From contig OZ038470.1 of assembly GCA_964036295.1 (NCBI GenBank), forward strand, positions 3,349,501-3,413,500: 64,000 bases of DNA. The letters run 5' to 3'. The DNA comes from Plumapathes pennacea. Its lineage: Eukaryota; Cnidaria; Anthozoa; Antipatharia; Myriopathidae. The position numbers and the translations under genes were made by a program. Below the pieces are notes generated by a model. That model had not been told where the DNA came from. It saw only the letters and a program-made list of their open reading frames with translations, and ran no database searches. Positions within the stretch are counted from its first letter, which is position 1, and each line of letters begins with the position of its first letter. Below, in pieces: positions 32,110-45,335 of this stretch.

Positions 32110-35100
32110 GTTAGTAATCTCATATGCGTTGCTTTCTCATCAATTATTCAGTGACTTGCTTAGAGCTTTGACCCCCCCCCCCCCTTGGTTTTTTAAGTAA
32201 GAGTCCCCCCTTTGGTTTCTTTTGGTAAGGGTCCCCCTTTGGATTATTTTCATAAGGGTCCCCCCTTTGAAATTATTTCGTAAGGGTCCCCCCTTTGAAA
32301 TTATTTCATAAGGGTCCCCCCTTTGAAATTATTTTGTAAGGGTCCCCCCTTTGAAATTATTTCATAAGGGTCCCCCCTTTGAAATTATTTCATAAGGGTC
32401 CCCCCTTTGGATTTTTTTGGTAAGGGTCCCCCGTTTGAAATTATTTCGTAAGGGTCCCCCCTTTGGATTTTTTTCGTAAGGGTCCCCCCGTTGAAATTAT
32501 TTCGTAAGGGTCCCCCATTTGAAATTATTTTGTAAGGGTCCCCCCTTTGAAATTATTATGTAAGGGTCCCCCGTTTGAAATTATTTTGTAAGGGTCCCCC
32601 CTTTGGATTTTTTTCGTAAGGGTCCCCCCTTTGAAATTATTTTGTAAGGGTCCCCCCTTTGAAATTATTTTGTAAGGGTCCCCCCTTTGGATTTTTTTCG
32701 TAAGGGTCTCCCCTTTGAAATTATTTTGTAAGGGTCCCCCCTTTGAAATTATTTCATAAGGGTCCCCCCTTTAAAATTATTTCAAAAGGGTCCCCCCTTT
32801 GAAATTATTTTGTAAAGGTCACCCCTTTGAAATTATTTCATAAGGGTCCCCCCTTTGAAATTATTTCATAAGGGTCCCCCCTTTGGATTTTTTTCATAAG
32901 GGTCCCCCGTTTGAAATTATTTCGTAAGGGTCCCCCCTTTAGATTTTTTTCGTAAGGGTCCCCCCTTTGAAATTATTTTGTAAGGGTCCCCCCTTTGGAT
33001 TTTTTTCGTAAGGGTCCCCCCTTTGAAATTATTTCGTAAGGGTCCCCCCTTTGGATTTTTTTCGTAAGGGTCCCCCCTTTGGATTTTTTTCGTAAGGGTC
33101 CCCCCTTTGAAATTATTTCGTAAGGGTCCCCCCTTTGGGTTTTTTTCGTAAGGGTCCCCCCTTTGAAATTATTTCGTAAGGGTCCCCCCTTTGGATTTTT
33201 TTCCTAAGGGTCCCCCCTTTTAAATTATTTCGTAAGGGTCCCCCCTTTGGATTTTTTTCGTAAGGGTCCCCCCTTTGAAATTATTTCGTAAGGGTCCCCC
33301 CTTTGGATTTTTTTCGTAAGGGTCCCCCCTTTGAAATTATTTCGTAAGGGTACCCCCTTTGGGTTTTTTTCGTAAGGGTCCCCCCTTTGAAATTATTTTG
33401 TAAGGGTTCCCCCTTTGGATTTTTTTCGTAAGGGTCCCCCCTTTGAAATTATTTTGTAAGGGTCCCCCCTTTGAAATTATTTCGTAAGGGTCCCCCCTTT
33501 GAAATTATTTTGTAAGGGTCCCCCCTTTGGATTTTTTTCGTAAGGGTCCCCCCTTTGGATTTTTTTCGTAAGGGTCCCCCCTTTGAAATTATTTCGTAAG
33601 GGTCCCCCCTTTGGATTTTTTTCGTAAGGGTCCCCCCTTTGAAATTATTTCGTAACGGTCCCCCCTTTGGATTTTTTTCGTAAGGGTCCCCCCTTTGAAA
33701 TTATTTGGTAAGGGTCCCCCCTTTGGATTTTTTTCGTAAGGGTCCCCCCTTTGAAATTATTTCGTAAGGGTCCCCCCTTTGGATTTTTTTCGTAAGGGTC
33801 CCCCCTTTGAAATTATTTTGTAAGGGTCCCCCCTTTGGATTTTTTTCGTAAGGGTCCCCCCTTTGAAATTATTTCGTAAGGGTCCCCCCTTTGGATTTTT
33901 TTCGTAAGGGTCCCCCCTTTGAAATTATTTTGTAAGGGTCCCCCCTTTGGATTTTTTTCGTAAGGGTCCCCCCTTTGAAATTATTTCGTAAGGGTCCCCC
34001 CTTTGGATTTTTTTCGTAAGGGTCCCCCCTTTTAAATTATTTCGTAAGGGTCCCCCCTTTGGATTTATTTCTTAAGGGTCCCCCCTTTGAAATTATTTCG
34101 TAAGGGTCCCCCCTTTGGATTTTTTTCGTAAGGGTCCCCCCTTTGAAATTATTTCGTAAGGGTCCCCCCTTTGGATTTTTTTCGTAAGGGTCCCCCCTTT
34201 GAAATTAATTCGTAAGGGTCCCCCCTTTGAAATTATTTCATAAGGGTCCCCCGTTTAGATTTTTTTCGTAAGGGTCCCCCCTTTGAAATTATTTTGTAAG
34301 GGTCCCCCCTTTGAAATTATTTAATAAGGGTCCCCCCTTTGAATTTTTTTCGTAAGGGTCCCCCCTTTAGATTTTTTTCGTAAGGGTCCCCCCTTTGAAA
34401 TTATTTCGTAAGGGTCCCCCCTTTGGACTTTTTTCGTAAGGGTCCCCCCTTTGAAATTATTTCGTAAGGGTCCCCCCTTTGGATTTTTTTCGTAAGGGTC
34501 CCCCCTTTGAAATTATTTCGTAAGGGTCCCCCCTTTGGATTTTTTTCGTAAGGGTCCCCCGTTTGAAATTATTTCGTAAGGGTCCCCCCTTTGAAATTAT
34601 TTCGTAAGGGTCCCCCCTTTGAATTTATTTCGTAAGGGTCCCCCCTTTGGATTTTTTTCGTAAGGGTCCCCCCTTTGAAATTATTTCATAAGGGTCCCCC
34701 GTTTAGATTTTTTTCGTAAGGGTCCCCCCTTTGAAATTATTTTGTAAGGGTCCCCCCTTTGAAATTATTTCATAAGGGTCCCCCCTTTGAATTTTTTTCG
34801 TAAGGGTCCCCCCTTTAGATTTTTTTCGTAAGGGTCCCCCCTTTGAAATTATTTCGTAAGGGTCCCCCCTTTGGACTTTTTTCGTAAGGGTCCCCCCTTT
34901 GAAATTATTTCGTAAGGGTCCCCCCTTTGGATTTTTTTCGTAAGGGTCCCCCCTTTGAAATTATTTCGTAAGGGTCCCCCCTTTGGATTTTTTTCGTAAG
35001 GGTCCCCCGTTTGAAATTATTTCGTAAGGGTCCCCCCTTTGAAATTATTTCGTAAGGGTCCCCCCTTTGAATTTATTTCGTAAGGGTCCCCCCTTTGGAT

Positions 35101-36337
35101 TTTTTTCGTAAGGGTCCCCCCTTTGAAATTATTTCGTAAGGGTCCCCCCTTTGGATTTTTTTCGTAAGGGTCCCCACTTTGGATTTTTTTCGTAAGGGTC
35201 CCCCCTTTGAAATTATTTCGTAAGGGTCCCCCCTTTGAAATTATTTCGTAAGGGTCCCCCCTTTGGATTTTTTTCGTAAGGGTCCCCCCTTTGGATTTTT
35301 TTCGTAAGGGTCCCCCCTTTGGATTTTTTTCGTAAGGGTCTCCCCTTTGGATTTTTTTCGTAAGGGTCCCCCCTTTGAAATTATTTCGTAAGGGTCCCCC
35401 ATTTGGATGTTTTTTCGTAAGGGTCCCCCCTTTGAAATTATTTCGTAAGGGTCCCCCCTTTGGATTTTTTTCGTAAGGGTCCCCCCTTTGAAATTATTTT
35501 GTAAGGGTCCCCCCTTTGGATTTTTCTCGTAAGGGTCCCCCCTTTGAAATTATTTCGTAACGGTCCCCCCTTTGGATTTTTTTCGTAAGGGTCCCCCCTT
35601 TCAAATTATTTCGTAAGGGTCCCTCTTTGGATTTTTTTCGTAAGGGTCCCCCCTTTGAAATTATTTTGTAAGGGTCCCCCCTTTGAAATTATTTCGTAAG
35701 GGTCCCCCCTTTGAAATTATTTCGTATGGGTCCCCCCTTTGGATTTTTTTCGTAAGGGTCCCCCCTTTGAAATTATTTCGTAAGGGTCCCCCCTTTGGAT
35801 TTTTTTCGTAAGGGTCCCCCCTTTGAAATTATTTCGTAAGGGTCCCCCCTTTGGATTTTTTTCGTAAGGGTCCCCCCTTTGAAATTATTTCGTAAGGGTC
35901 CCCCCTTTGGATTTTTTTCGTAAGGGTCCCCCCTTTGAATTTATTTCGTAAGGGTCCCCCCTTCGGATTTTTCTCGTAAGGGTCCCCCCTTTTAAATTAT
36001 TTCGTAAGGGTCCCCCCTTTGGATTTTTTTCGTAAGAGTCCCCCCTTTGAAATTATTTCGTAAGGGTCCCCCCTTTGGATTTTTTTCGTAAGGGTCCCCC
36101 CTTTGAAATTATTTTGTAAGGGTCCCCCCTTTGGATTTTTCTCGTAAGGGTCCCCCCTTTGAAATTATTTCGTAACGGTCCCCCCTTTGGATTTTTTTCG
36201 TAAGGGTCCCCCCTTTCAAATTATTTCGTAAGGGTCCCTCTTTGGATTTTTTTCGTAAGGGTCCCCCCTTTGAAATTATTTTGTAAGGGTCCCCCCTTTG
36301 AAATTATTTCGTAAGGGTCCCCCCTTTGAAATTATTT

Positions 36338-39300
36338 CGTATGGGTCCCCCCTTTGGATTTTTTTCGTAAGGGTCCCCCCTTTGAAATTATTTCGTAAGG
36401 GTCCCCCCTTTGGATTTTTTTCGTAAGGGTCCCCCCTTTGAAATTATTTCGTAAGGGTCCCCCCTTTGGATTTTTTTCGTAAGGGTCCCCCCTTTGAAAT
36501 TATTTCGTAAGGGTCCCCCCTTTGGATTTTTTTCGTAAGGGTCCCCCCTTTGAATTTATTTCGTAAGGGTCCCCCCTTCGGATTTTTCTCGTAAGGGTCC
36601 CCCCTTTTAAATTATTTCGTAAGGGTCCCCCCTTTGGATTTTTTTCGTAAGAGTCCCCCCTTTGAAATTATTTCGTAAGGGTCCCCCCTTTGGATTTTTT
36701 TCGTAAGGGTCCCCCCTTTGAAATTATTTCGTAAGGGTCCCCCCTTTGGATTTTTTTCGTAAGGGTCCCCCCTTTGAAATTATTTCGTAAGGGTCCCCCC
36801 TTTGGATTTTTTTCGTAAGGGTCCCCCCTTTGAAATTAATTCGTAAGGGTCCCCCCTTTGGATTTTTTTCGTAAGGGTCCCCCCTTTGAAATTATTTCGT
36901 AAGGGTCCCCCCTTTGGATTTTTTTTGTAAGGGTCCCCCCTTTCAAATTATTTTGTAAGGGTCCCCCCTTTTGATTTTTTTCCTAAGGGTCCCCCCTTTG
37001 AAATTATTTTGTAAGGGTCCCCCCTTTGGATTTTTTTCGTAAGGGTCCCCCCTTTGAAATTATTTCGTAAGGGTCCCCCCTTTGAAATTATTTCGTAAGG
37101 GTCCCCCCTTTGGATTTTTTTCGTAAGGGTCCCCCCTTTGAAATTATTTAGTAAGGGTCCCCCCTTTGGATTTTTTTCGTAAGGGTCCCCCCTTTGAAAT
37201 TATTTCGTAAGGGTCCCCCCTTTGGATTTTTTTCGTAAGGGTCCCCTTTTTGAAATTATTTCGTAAGGGTCCCCCCTTTGGATTTTTTTCGTAAGGGTCC
37301 CCCTTTGGATTTTTTTCGTAAGGGTCCCCCCTTTGAAATTATTTCGTAAGGGTCCCCCGTTTAGATTTTTTTCGTAAGGGTCCCCCCTTTGAAATTATTT
37401 CATAAGGGTCCCCCGTTTAGATTTTTTTCGTAAGGGTCCCCCCTTTGAAATTATTTTGTAAGGGTCCCCCCTTTGAAATTATTTCATAAGGGTCCCCCCT
37501 TTGAATTTTTTTCGTAAGGGTCCCCCCTTTAGATTTTTTTCGTAAGGGTCCCCCCTTTGAAATTATTTCGTAAGGGTCCCCCCTTTGGACTTTTTTCGTA
37601 AGGGTCCCCCCTTTGAAATTATTTCGTAAGGGTCCCCCCTTTGGATTTTTTTCGTAAGGGTCCCCCCTTTGAAATTATTTCGTAAGGGTCCCCCCTTTGG
37701 ATTTTTTTCGTAAGGGTCCCCCGTTTGAAATTATTTCGTAAGGGTCCCCCCTTTGAAATTATTTCGTAAGGGTCCCCCCTTTGAATTTATTTCGTAAGGG
37801 TCCCCCCTTTGGATTTTTTTCGTAAGGGTCCCCCCTTTGAAATTATTTCGTAAGGGTCCCCCCTTTGGATTTTTTTCGTAAGGGTCCCCACTTTGGATTT
37901 TTTTCGTAAGGGTCCCCCCTTTGAAATTATTTCGTAAGGGTCCCCCCTTTGAAATTATTTCGTAAGGGTCCCCCCTTTGGATTTTTTTCGTAAGGGTCCC
38001 CCCTTTGGATTTTTTTCGTAAGGGTCCCCCCTTTGGATTTTTTTCGTAAGGGTCTCCCCTTTGGATTTTTTTCGTAAGGGTCCCCCCTTTGAAATTATTT
38101 CGTAAGGGTCCCCCCTTTGGATGTTTTTTCGTAAGGGTCCCCCCTTTGAAATTATTTCGTAAGGGTCCCCCCTTTGGATTTTTTTCGTAAGGGTCCCCCC
38201 TTTGAAATTATTTTGTAAGGGTCCCCCCTTTGGATTTTTTTCGTAAGGGTCCCCCCTTTGAAATTATTTCGTAACGGTCCCCCCTTTGGATTTTTTTCGT
38301 AAGGGTCCCCCCTTTCAAATTATTTCGTAAGGGTCCCTCTTTGGATTTTTTTCGTAAGGGTCCCCCCTTTGAAATTATTTTGTAAGGGTCCCCCCTTTGA
38401 AATTATTTCGTAAGGGTCCCCCCTTTGAAATTATTTCGTATGGGTCCCCCCTTTGGATTTTTTTCGTAAGGGTCCCCCCTTTGAAATTATTTCGTAAGGG
38501 TCCCCCCTTTGGATTTTTTTCGTAAGGGTCCCCCCTTTGAAATTATTTCGTAAGGGTCCCCCCTTTGGATTTTTTTCGTAAGGGTCCCCCCTTTGAAATT
38601 ATTTCGTAAGGGTCCCCCCTTTGGATTTTTTTCGTAAGGGTCCCCCCTTTGAATTTATTTCGTTAGGGTCCCCCCTTCGGATTTTTCTCGTAAGGGTCCC
38701 CCCTTTTAAATTATTTCGTAAGGGTCCCCCCTTTGGATTTTTTTCGTAAGAGTCCCCCCTTTGAAATTATTTCGTAAGGGTCCCCCCTTTGGATTTTTTT
38801 CGTAAGGGTCCCCCCTTTGAAATTATTTCGTAAGGGTCCCCCCTTTGGATTTTTTTCGTAAGGGTCCCCCCTTTGAAATTATTTCGTAAGGGTCCCCCCT
38901 TTGGATTTTTTTCGTAAGGGTCCCCCCTTTGAAATTAATTCGTAAGGGTCCCCCCTTTGGATTTTTTTCGTAAGGGTCCCCCCTTTGAAATTATTTCGTA
39001 AGGGTCCCCCCTTTGGATTTTTTTTGTAAGGGTCCCCCCTTTGAAATTATTTCGTAAGGGTCCCCCCTTTTGATTTTTTTCGTAAGGGTCCCCCCTTTGA
39101 AATTATTTTGTAAGGGTCCCCCCTTTGGATTTTTTTCGTAAGGGTCCCCCCTTTGAAATTATTTCGTAAGGGTCCCCCCTTTGAAATTATTTCATAAGGG
39201 TCCCCCGTTTAGATTTTTTTCGTAAGGGTCCCCCCTTTGAAATTATTTCGTAAGGGTCCCCCCTTTGGATTTTTTTCGTAAGGGTCCCCTTTTTGAAATT

Positions 39301-42300
39301 ATTTCGTAAGGGTCCCCCCTTTGGATTTTTTTCGTAAGGGTCCCCCTTTGGATTTTTTTCGTAAGGGTCCCCCCTTTGAAATTATTTCGTAAGGGTCCCC
39401 CCTTTGGATTTTTTTCGTAAGGGTCACCCCTTTGAAATTATTTCGTAAGGGTCCCCCCTTTGGATTTTTTTCGTAAGGGTCTCCCCTTTGGATTTTTTTC
39501 GTAAGGGTCCCCCCTTTGAAATTATTTCGTAAGGGTCCCCCCTTTGGATTTTTTTCGTAAGGGTCCCCCCTTTGAAATTATTTCGTAAGGGTCCCCCCTT
39601 TGGATTTTTTTCGTAAGGGTCCCCCCTTTGAAATTATTTCGTAAGGGTCCCCCCTTTGGATTTTTTTCGTAAGGGTCCCCCCTTTGAAATTATTTCGTAA
39701 GGGTCCCCCCTTTGAAATTATTTCGTAAGGGTCCCCCCTTTGAAATTATTTCGTAAGGGTCCCCCCTTTGGATTTTTTTCGTAAGGGTCCCCCCTTTGAA
39801 ATTATTTCGTAAGGGTCCCCCCTTTGGATTTTTTTCGTAAGGGTCCCCCCTTTGGATTTTTTTCGTAAGGGTCCCCCCTTTGGATTTTTTTCGTAAGGGT
39901 CCCCCCTTTGAAATTATTTTGTAAGGGTCCCCCCTTTTGATTTTTTTCGTAAGGGTCCCCCCTTTGGATTTTTTTCGTAAGGGTCCCCCCTTTGGATTTT
40001 TTTCGTAAGGGTCCCCCCTTTGAAATTATTTTGTAAGGGTCCCCCCTTTGGATTTTTTTCGTAAGGGTCCCCCCTTTGAAATTATTTCGTAAGGGTCCCC
40101 CCTTTGGATTTTTTTCGTAAGGGTCCCCCCTATGAAATTATTTCGTAAGGGTCCCCCCTTTGGATTTTTTTCGTAAGGGTCCCCCCTTTGGATTTTTTTC
40201 GTAAGGGTCCCCCTTTGGATTTTTTTCGTAAGGGTCGCCCCTTTGAAATTATTTCGTAAGGGTCCCCCTTTGGATTTTTTTCGTAAGGGTCCCCCCTTTG
40301 AAATTATTTCGTAAGGGTCCCCCCTTTAGATTTCTTTCGTAAGGGTCCCCCCTTTGAAATTATTTCGTAAGGGTCCCCCTTTTGGATTTATTTCGTAAGG
40401 GTCCCCCCTTTGGATTTTTTTCGTAAGGGTCCCCCCTTTGAAATTATTTCGTAAGGGTCCCCCCTTTGGATTTTTTTCGTAAGGGTCCCCCCTTTGAAAT
40501 TATTTCGTAAGGGTCCCCCCTTTGGATTTTTTTCGTAAGGGTCCCCCCTTTGAAATTATTTCGTAAGGGTCCCCCCTTTGGATTTTTTTCGTAAGGGTCC
40601 CCCCTTTGAAATTATTTCGTAAGGGTCCCCCCTTTGGATTTTTTTCGTAAGGGTCCCCCCTTTGAAATTATTTCGTAAGGGTCTCCCCTTTGGATTTTTT
40701 TCGTAAGGGTCCCCCATTTGGATGTTTTTTCGTAAGGGTCCCCCCTTTGAAATTATTTCGTAAGGGTCCCCCCTTTGGATTTTTTTCGTAAGGGTCCCCC
40801 CTTTGAAATTATTTTGTAAGGGTCCCCCCTTTGGATTTTTCTCGTAAGGGTCCCCCCTTTGAAATTATTTCGTAACGGTCCCCCCTTTGGATTTTTTTCG
40901 TAAGGGTCCCCCCTTTCAAATTATTTCGTAAGGGTCCCTCTTTGGATTTTTTTCGTAAGGGTCCCCCCTTTGAAATTATTTTGTAAGGGTCCCCCCTTTG
41001 AAATTATTTCGTAAGGGTCCCCCCTTTGAAATTATTTCGTATGGGTCCCCCCTTTGGATTTTTTTCGTAAGGGTCCCCCCTTTGAAATTATTTCGTAAGG
41101 GTCCCCCCTTTGGATTTTTTTCGTAAGGGTCCCCCCTTTGAAATTATTTCGTAAGGGTCCCCCCTTTGGATTTTTTTCGTAAGGGTCCCCCCTTTGAAAT
41201 TATTTCGTAAGGGTCCCCCCTTTGGATTTTTTTCGTAAGGGTCCCCCCTTTGAATTTATTTCGTAAGGGTCCCCCCTTCGGATTTTTCTCGTAAGGGTCC
41301 CCCCTTTTAAATTATTTCGTAAGGGTCCCCCCTTTGGATTTTTTTCGTAAGAGTCCCCCCTTTGAAATTATTTCGTAAGGGTCCCCCCTTTGGATTTTTT
41401 TCGTAAGGGTCCCCCCTTTGAAATTATTTCGTAAGGGTCCCCCCTTTGGATTTTTTTCGTAAGGGTCCCCCCTTTGAAATTATTTCGTAAGGGTCCCCCC
41501 TTTGGATTTTTTTCGTAAGGGTCCCCCCTTTGAAATTAATTCGTAAGGGTCCCCCCTTTGGATTTTTTTCGTAAGGGTCCCCCCTTTGAAATTATTTCGT
41601 AAGGGTCCCCCCTTTGGATTTTTTTTGTAAGGGTCCCCCCTTTCAAATTATTTTGTAAGGGTCCCCCCTTTTGATTTTTTTCCTAAGGGTCCCCCCTTTG
41701 AAATTATTTTGTAAGGGTCCCCCCTTTGGATTTTTTTCGTAAGGGTCCCCCCTTTGAAATTATTTCGTAAGGGTCCCCCCTTTGAAATTATTTCGTAAGG
41801 GTCCCCCCTTTGGATTTTTTTCGTAATGGTCCCCCCTTTGAAATTATTTAGTAAGGGTCCCCCCTTTGGATTTTTTTCGTAAGGGTCCCCCCTTTGAAAT
41901 TATTTCGTAAGGGTCCCCCCTTTGGATTTTTTTCGTAAGGGTCCCCTTTTTGAAATTATTTCGTAAGGGTCCCCCCTTTGGATTTTTTTCGTAAGGGTCC
42001 CCCTTTGGATTTTTTTCGTAAGGGTCCCCCCTTTGAAATTATTTCGTAAGGGTCCCCCGTTTAGATTTTTTTCGTAAGGGTCCCCCCTTTGAAATTATTT
42101 CATAAGGGTCCCCCGTTTAGATTTTTTTCGTAAGGGTCCCCCCTTTGAAATTATTTTGTAAGGGTCCCCCCTTTGAAATTATTTCATAAGGGTCCCCCCT
42201 TTGAATTTTTTTCGTAAGGGTCCCCCCTTTAGATTTTTTTCGTAAGGGTCCCCCCTTTGAAATTATTTCGTAAGGGTCCCCCCTTTGGACTTTTTTCGTA

Positions 42301-45300
42301 AGGGTCCCCCCTTTGAAATTATTTCGTAAGGGTCCCCCCTTTGGATTTTTTTCGTAAGGGTCCCCCCTTTGAAATTATTTCGTAAGGGTCCCCCCTTTGG
42401 ATTTTTTTCGTAAGGGTCCCCCGTTTGAAATTATTTCGTAAGGGTCCCCCCTTTGAAATTATTTCGTAAGGGTCCCCCCTTTGAATTTATTTCGTAAGGG
42501 TCCCCCCTTTGGATTTTTTTCGTAAGGGTCCCCCCTTTGAAATTATTTCGTAAGGGTCCCCCCTTTGGATTTTTTTCGTAAGGGTCCCCACTTTGGATTT
42601 TTTTCGTAAGGGTCCCCCCTTTGAAATTATTTCGTAAGGGTCCCCCCTTTGAAATTATTTCGTAAGGGTCCCCCCTTTGGATTTTTTTCGTAAGGGTCCC
42701 CCCTTTGGATTTTTTTCGTAAGGGTCCCCCCTTTGGATTTTTTTCGTAAGGGTCTCCCCTTTGGATTTTTTTCGTAAGGGTCCCCCCTTTGAAATTATTT
42801 CGTAAGGGTCCCCCCTTTGGATGTTTTTTCGTAAGGGTCCCCCCTTTGAAATTATTTCGTAAGGGTCCCCCCTTTGGATTTTTTTCGTAAGGGTCCCCCT
42901 TTTGAAATTATTTTGTAAGGGTCCCCCCTTTGGATTTTTTTCGTAAGGGTCCCCCCTTTGAAATTATTTCGTAACGGTCCCCCCTTTGGATTTTTTTCGT
43001 AAGGGTCCCCCCTTTCAAATTATTTCGTAAGGGTCCCTCTTTGGATTTTTTTCGTAAGGGTCCCCCCTTTGAAATTATTTTGTAAGGGTCCCCCCTTTGA
43101 AATTATTTCGTAAGGGTCCCCCCTTTGAAATTATTTCGTATGGGTCCCCCCTTTGGATTTTTTTCGTAAGGGTCCCCCCTTTGAAATTATTTCGTAAGGG
43201 TTCCCCCTTTGGATTTTTTTCGTAAGGGTCCCCCCTTTGAAATTATTTCGTAAGGGTCCCCCCTTTGGATTTTTTTCGTAAGGGTCCCCCCTTTGAAATT
43301 ATTTCGTAAGGGTCCCCCCTTTGGATTTTTTTCGTAAGGGTCCCCCCTTTGAAATTATTTCGTTAGGGTCCCCCCTTCGGATTTTTCTCGTAAGGGTCCC
43401 CCCTTTTAAATTATTTCGTAAGGGTCCCCCCTTTGGATTTTTTTCGTAAGAGTCCCCCCTTTGAAATTATTTCGTAAGGGTCCCCCCTTTGGATTTTTTT
43501 CGTAAGGGTCCCCCCTTTGAAATTATTTCGTAAGGGTCCCCCCTTTGGATTTTTTTCGTAAGGGTCCCCCCTTTGAAATTATTTCGTAAGGGTCCCCCTT
43601 TTGGATTTTTTTCGTAAGGGTCCCCCCTTTGAAATTAATTCGTAAGGGTCCCCCCTTTGGATTTTTTTCGTAAGGGTCCCCCCTTTGAAATTATTTCGTA
43701 AGGGTCCCCCCTTTGGATTTTTTTTGTAAGGGTCCCCCCTTTGAAATTATTTCGTAAGGGTCCCCCCTTTTGATTTTTTTCGTAAGGGTCCCCCCTTTGA
43801 AATTATTTTGTAAGGGTCCCCCCTTTGGATTTTTTTCGTAAGGGTCTCCCCTTTGAAATTATTTCGTAAGGGTCCCCCCTTTGAAATTATTTCATAAGGG
43901 TCCCCCGTTTAGATTTTTTTCGTAAGGGTCCCCCCTTTGAAATTATTTCGTAAGGGTCCCCCCTTTGGATTTTTTTCGTAAGGGTCCCCTTTTTGAAATT
44001 ATTTCGTAAGGGTCCCCCCTTTGGATTTTTTTCGTAAGGGTCCCCCTTTGGATTTTTTTCGTAAGGGTCCCCCCTTTGAAATTATTTCGTAAGGGTCCCC
44101 CCTTTGGATTTTTTTCGTAAGGGTCACCCCTTTGAAATTATTTCGTAAGGGTCCCCCCTTTGGATTTTTTTCGTAAGGGTCTCCCCTTTGGATTTTTTTC
44201 GTAAGGGTCCCCCCTTTGAAATTATTTCGTAAGGGTCCCCCCTTTGGATTTTTTTCGTAAGGGTCCCCCCTTTGAAATTATTTCGTAAGGGTCCCCCCTT
44301 TGGATTTTTTTCGTAAGGGTCCCCCCTTTGAAATTATTTCGTAAGGGTCCCCCCTTTGGATTTTTTTCGTAAGGGTCCCCCCTTTGAAATTATTTCGTAA
44401 GGGTCCCCCCTTTGAAATTATTTCGTAAGGGTCCCCCCTTTGAAATTATTTCGTAAGGGTCCCCCCTTTGGATTTTTTTCGTAAGGGTCCCCCCTTTGGA
44501 TTTTTTTCGTAAGGGTCCCCCCTTTGGATTTTTTTCGTAAGGGTCCCCCCTTTGAAATTATTTTGTAAGGGTCCCCCCTTTTGATTTTTTTCGTAAGGGT
44601 CCCCTCTTTGGATTTTTTTCGTAAGGGTCCCCCCTTTGGATTTTTTTCGTAAGGGTCCCCCCTTTGAAATTATTTTGTAAGGGTCCCCCCTTTGGATTTT
44701 TTTCGTAAGGGTCCCCCCTTTGAAATTATTTCGTAAGGGTCCCCCCTTTGGATTATTTTCGTAAGGGTCCCCCCTATGAAATTATTTCGTAAGGGTCCCC
44801 CCTTTGGATTTTTTTCGTAAGGGTCCCCCCTTTGGATTTTTTTCGTAAGGGTCCCCCTTTGGATTTTTTTCGTAAGGGTCGCCCCTTTGAAATTATTTCG
44901 TAAGGGTCCCCCTTTGGATTTTTTTCGTAAGGGTCCCCCCTTTGAAATTATTTCGTAAGGGTCCCCCCTTTAGATTTCTTTCGTAAGGGTCCCCCCTTTG
45001 AAATTATTTCGTAAGGGTCCCCCTTTTGGATTTATTTCGTAAGGGTCCCCCCTTTGGATTTTTTTCGTAAGGGTCCCCCCTTTGAAATTATTTCGTAAGG
45101 GTCCCCCCTTTGGATTTTTTTCGTAAGGGTCCCCCCTTTGAAATTATTTCGTAAGGGTCCCCCCTTTGGATTTTTTTCGTAAGGGTCCCCCCTTTGAAAT
45201 TATTTCGTAAGGGTCCCCCCTTTGGATTTTTTTCGTAAGGGTCCCCCCTTTGAAATTATTTTGTAAGGGTCCCCCCTTTGGATTTTTTTCGTAAGGGTCC

Positions 45301-45335
45301 CCCCTTTGAAATTATTTCGTAAGGGTCTCCCCTTT
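36338..45335 (+). repeat. Higher-order duplication, offset 4,700 bp
   Basis: Rare variants recur at a fixed offset. The CGTATGGG variant is at 36338 and 38437 and again at 41038 and 43137. Other landmarks pair likewise (36961 with 41661, 38101 with 42801, 39181 with 43881). Beyond about 39780/44480 the offset becomes 4,644, that is 4,700 minus one 56-bp dimer, and it holds to about 40690/45335. Left copy about 36338-40690, right copy about 41038-45335. Within each copy a further 2,099-bp spacing relates the two CGTATGGG sites. Confidence 0.85.
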
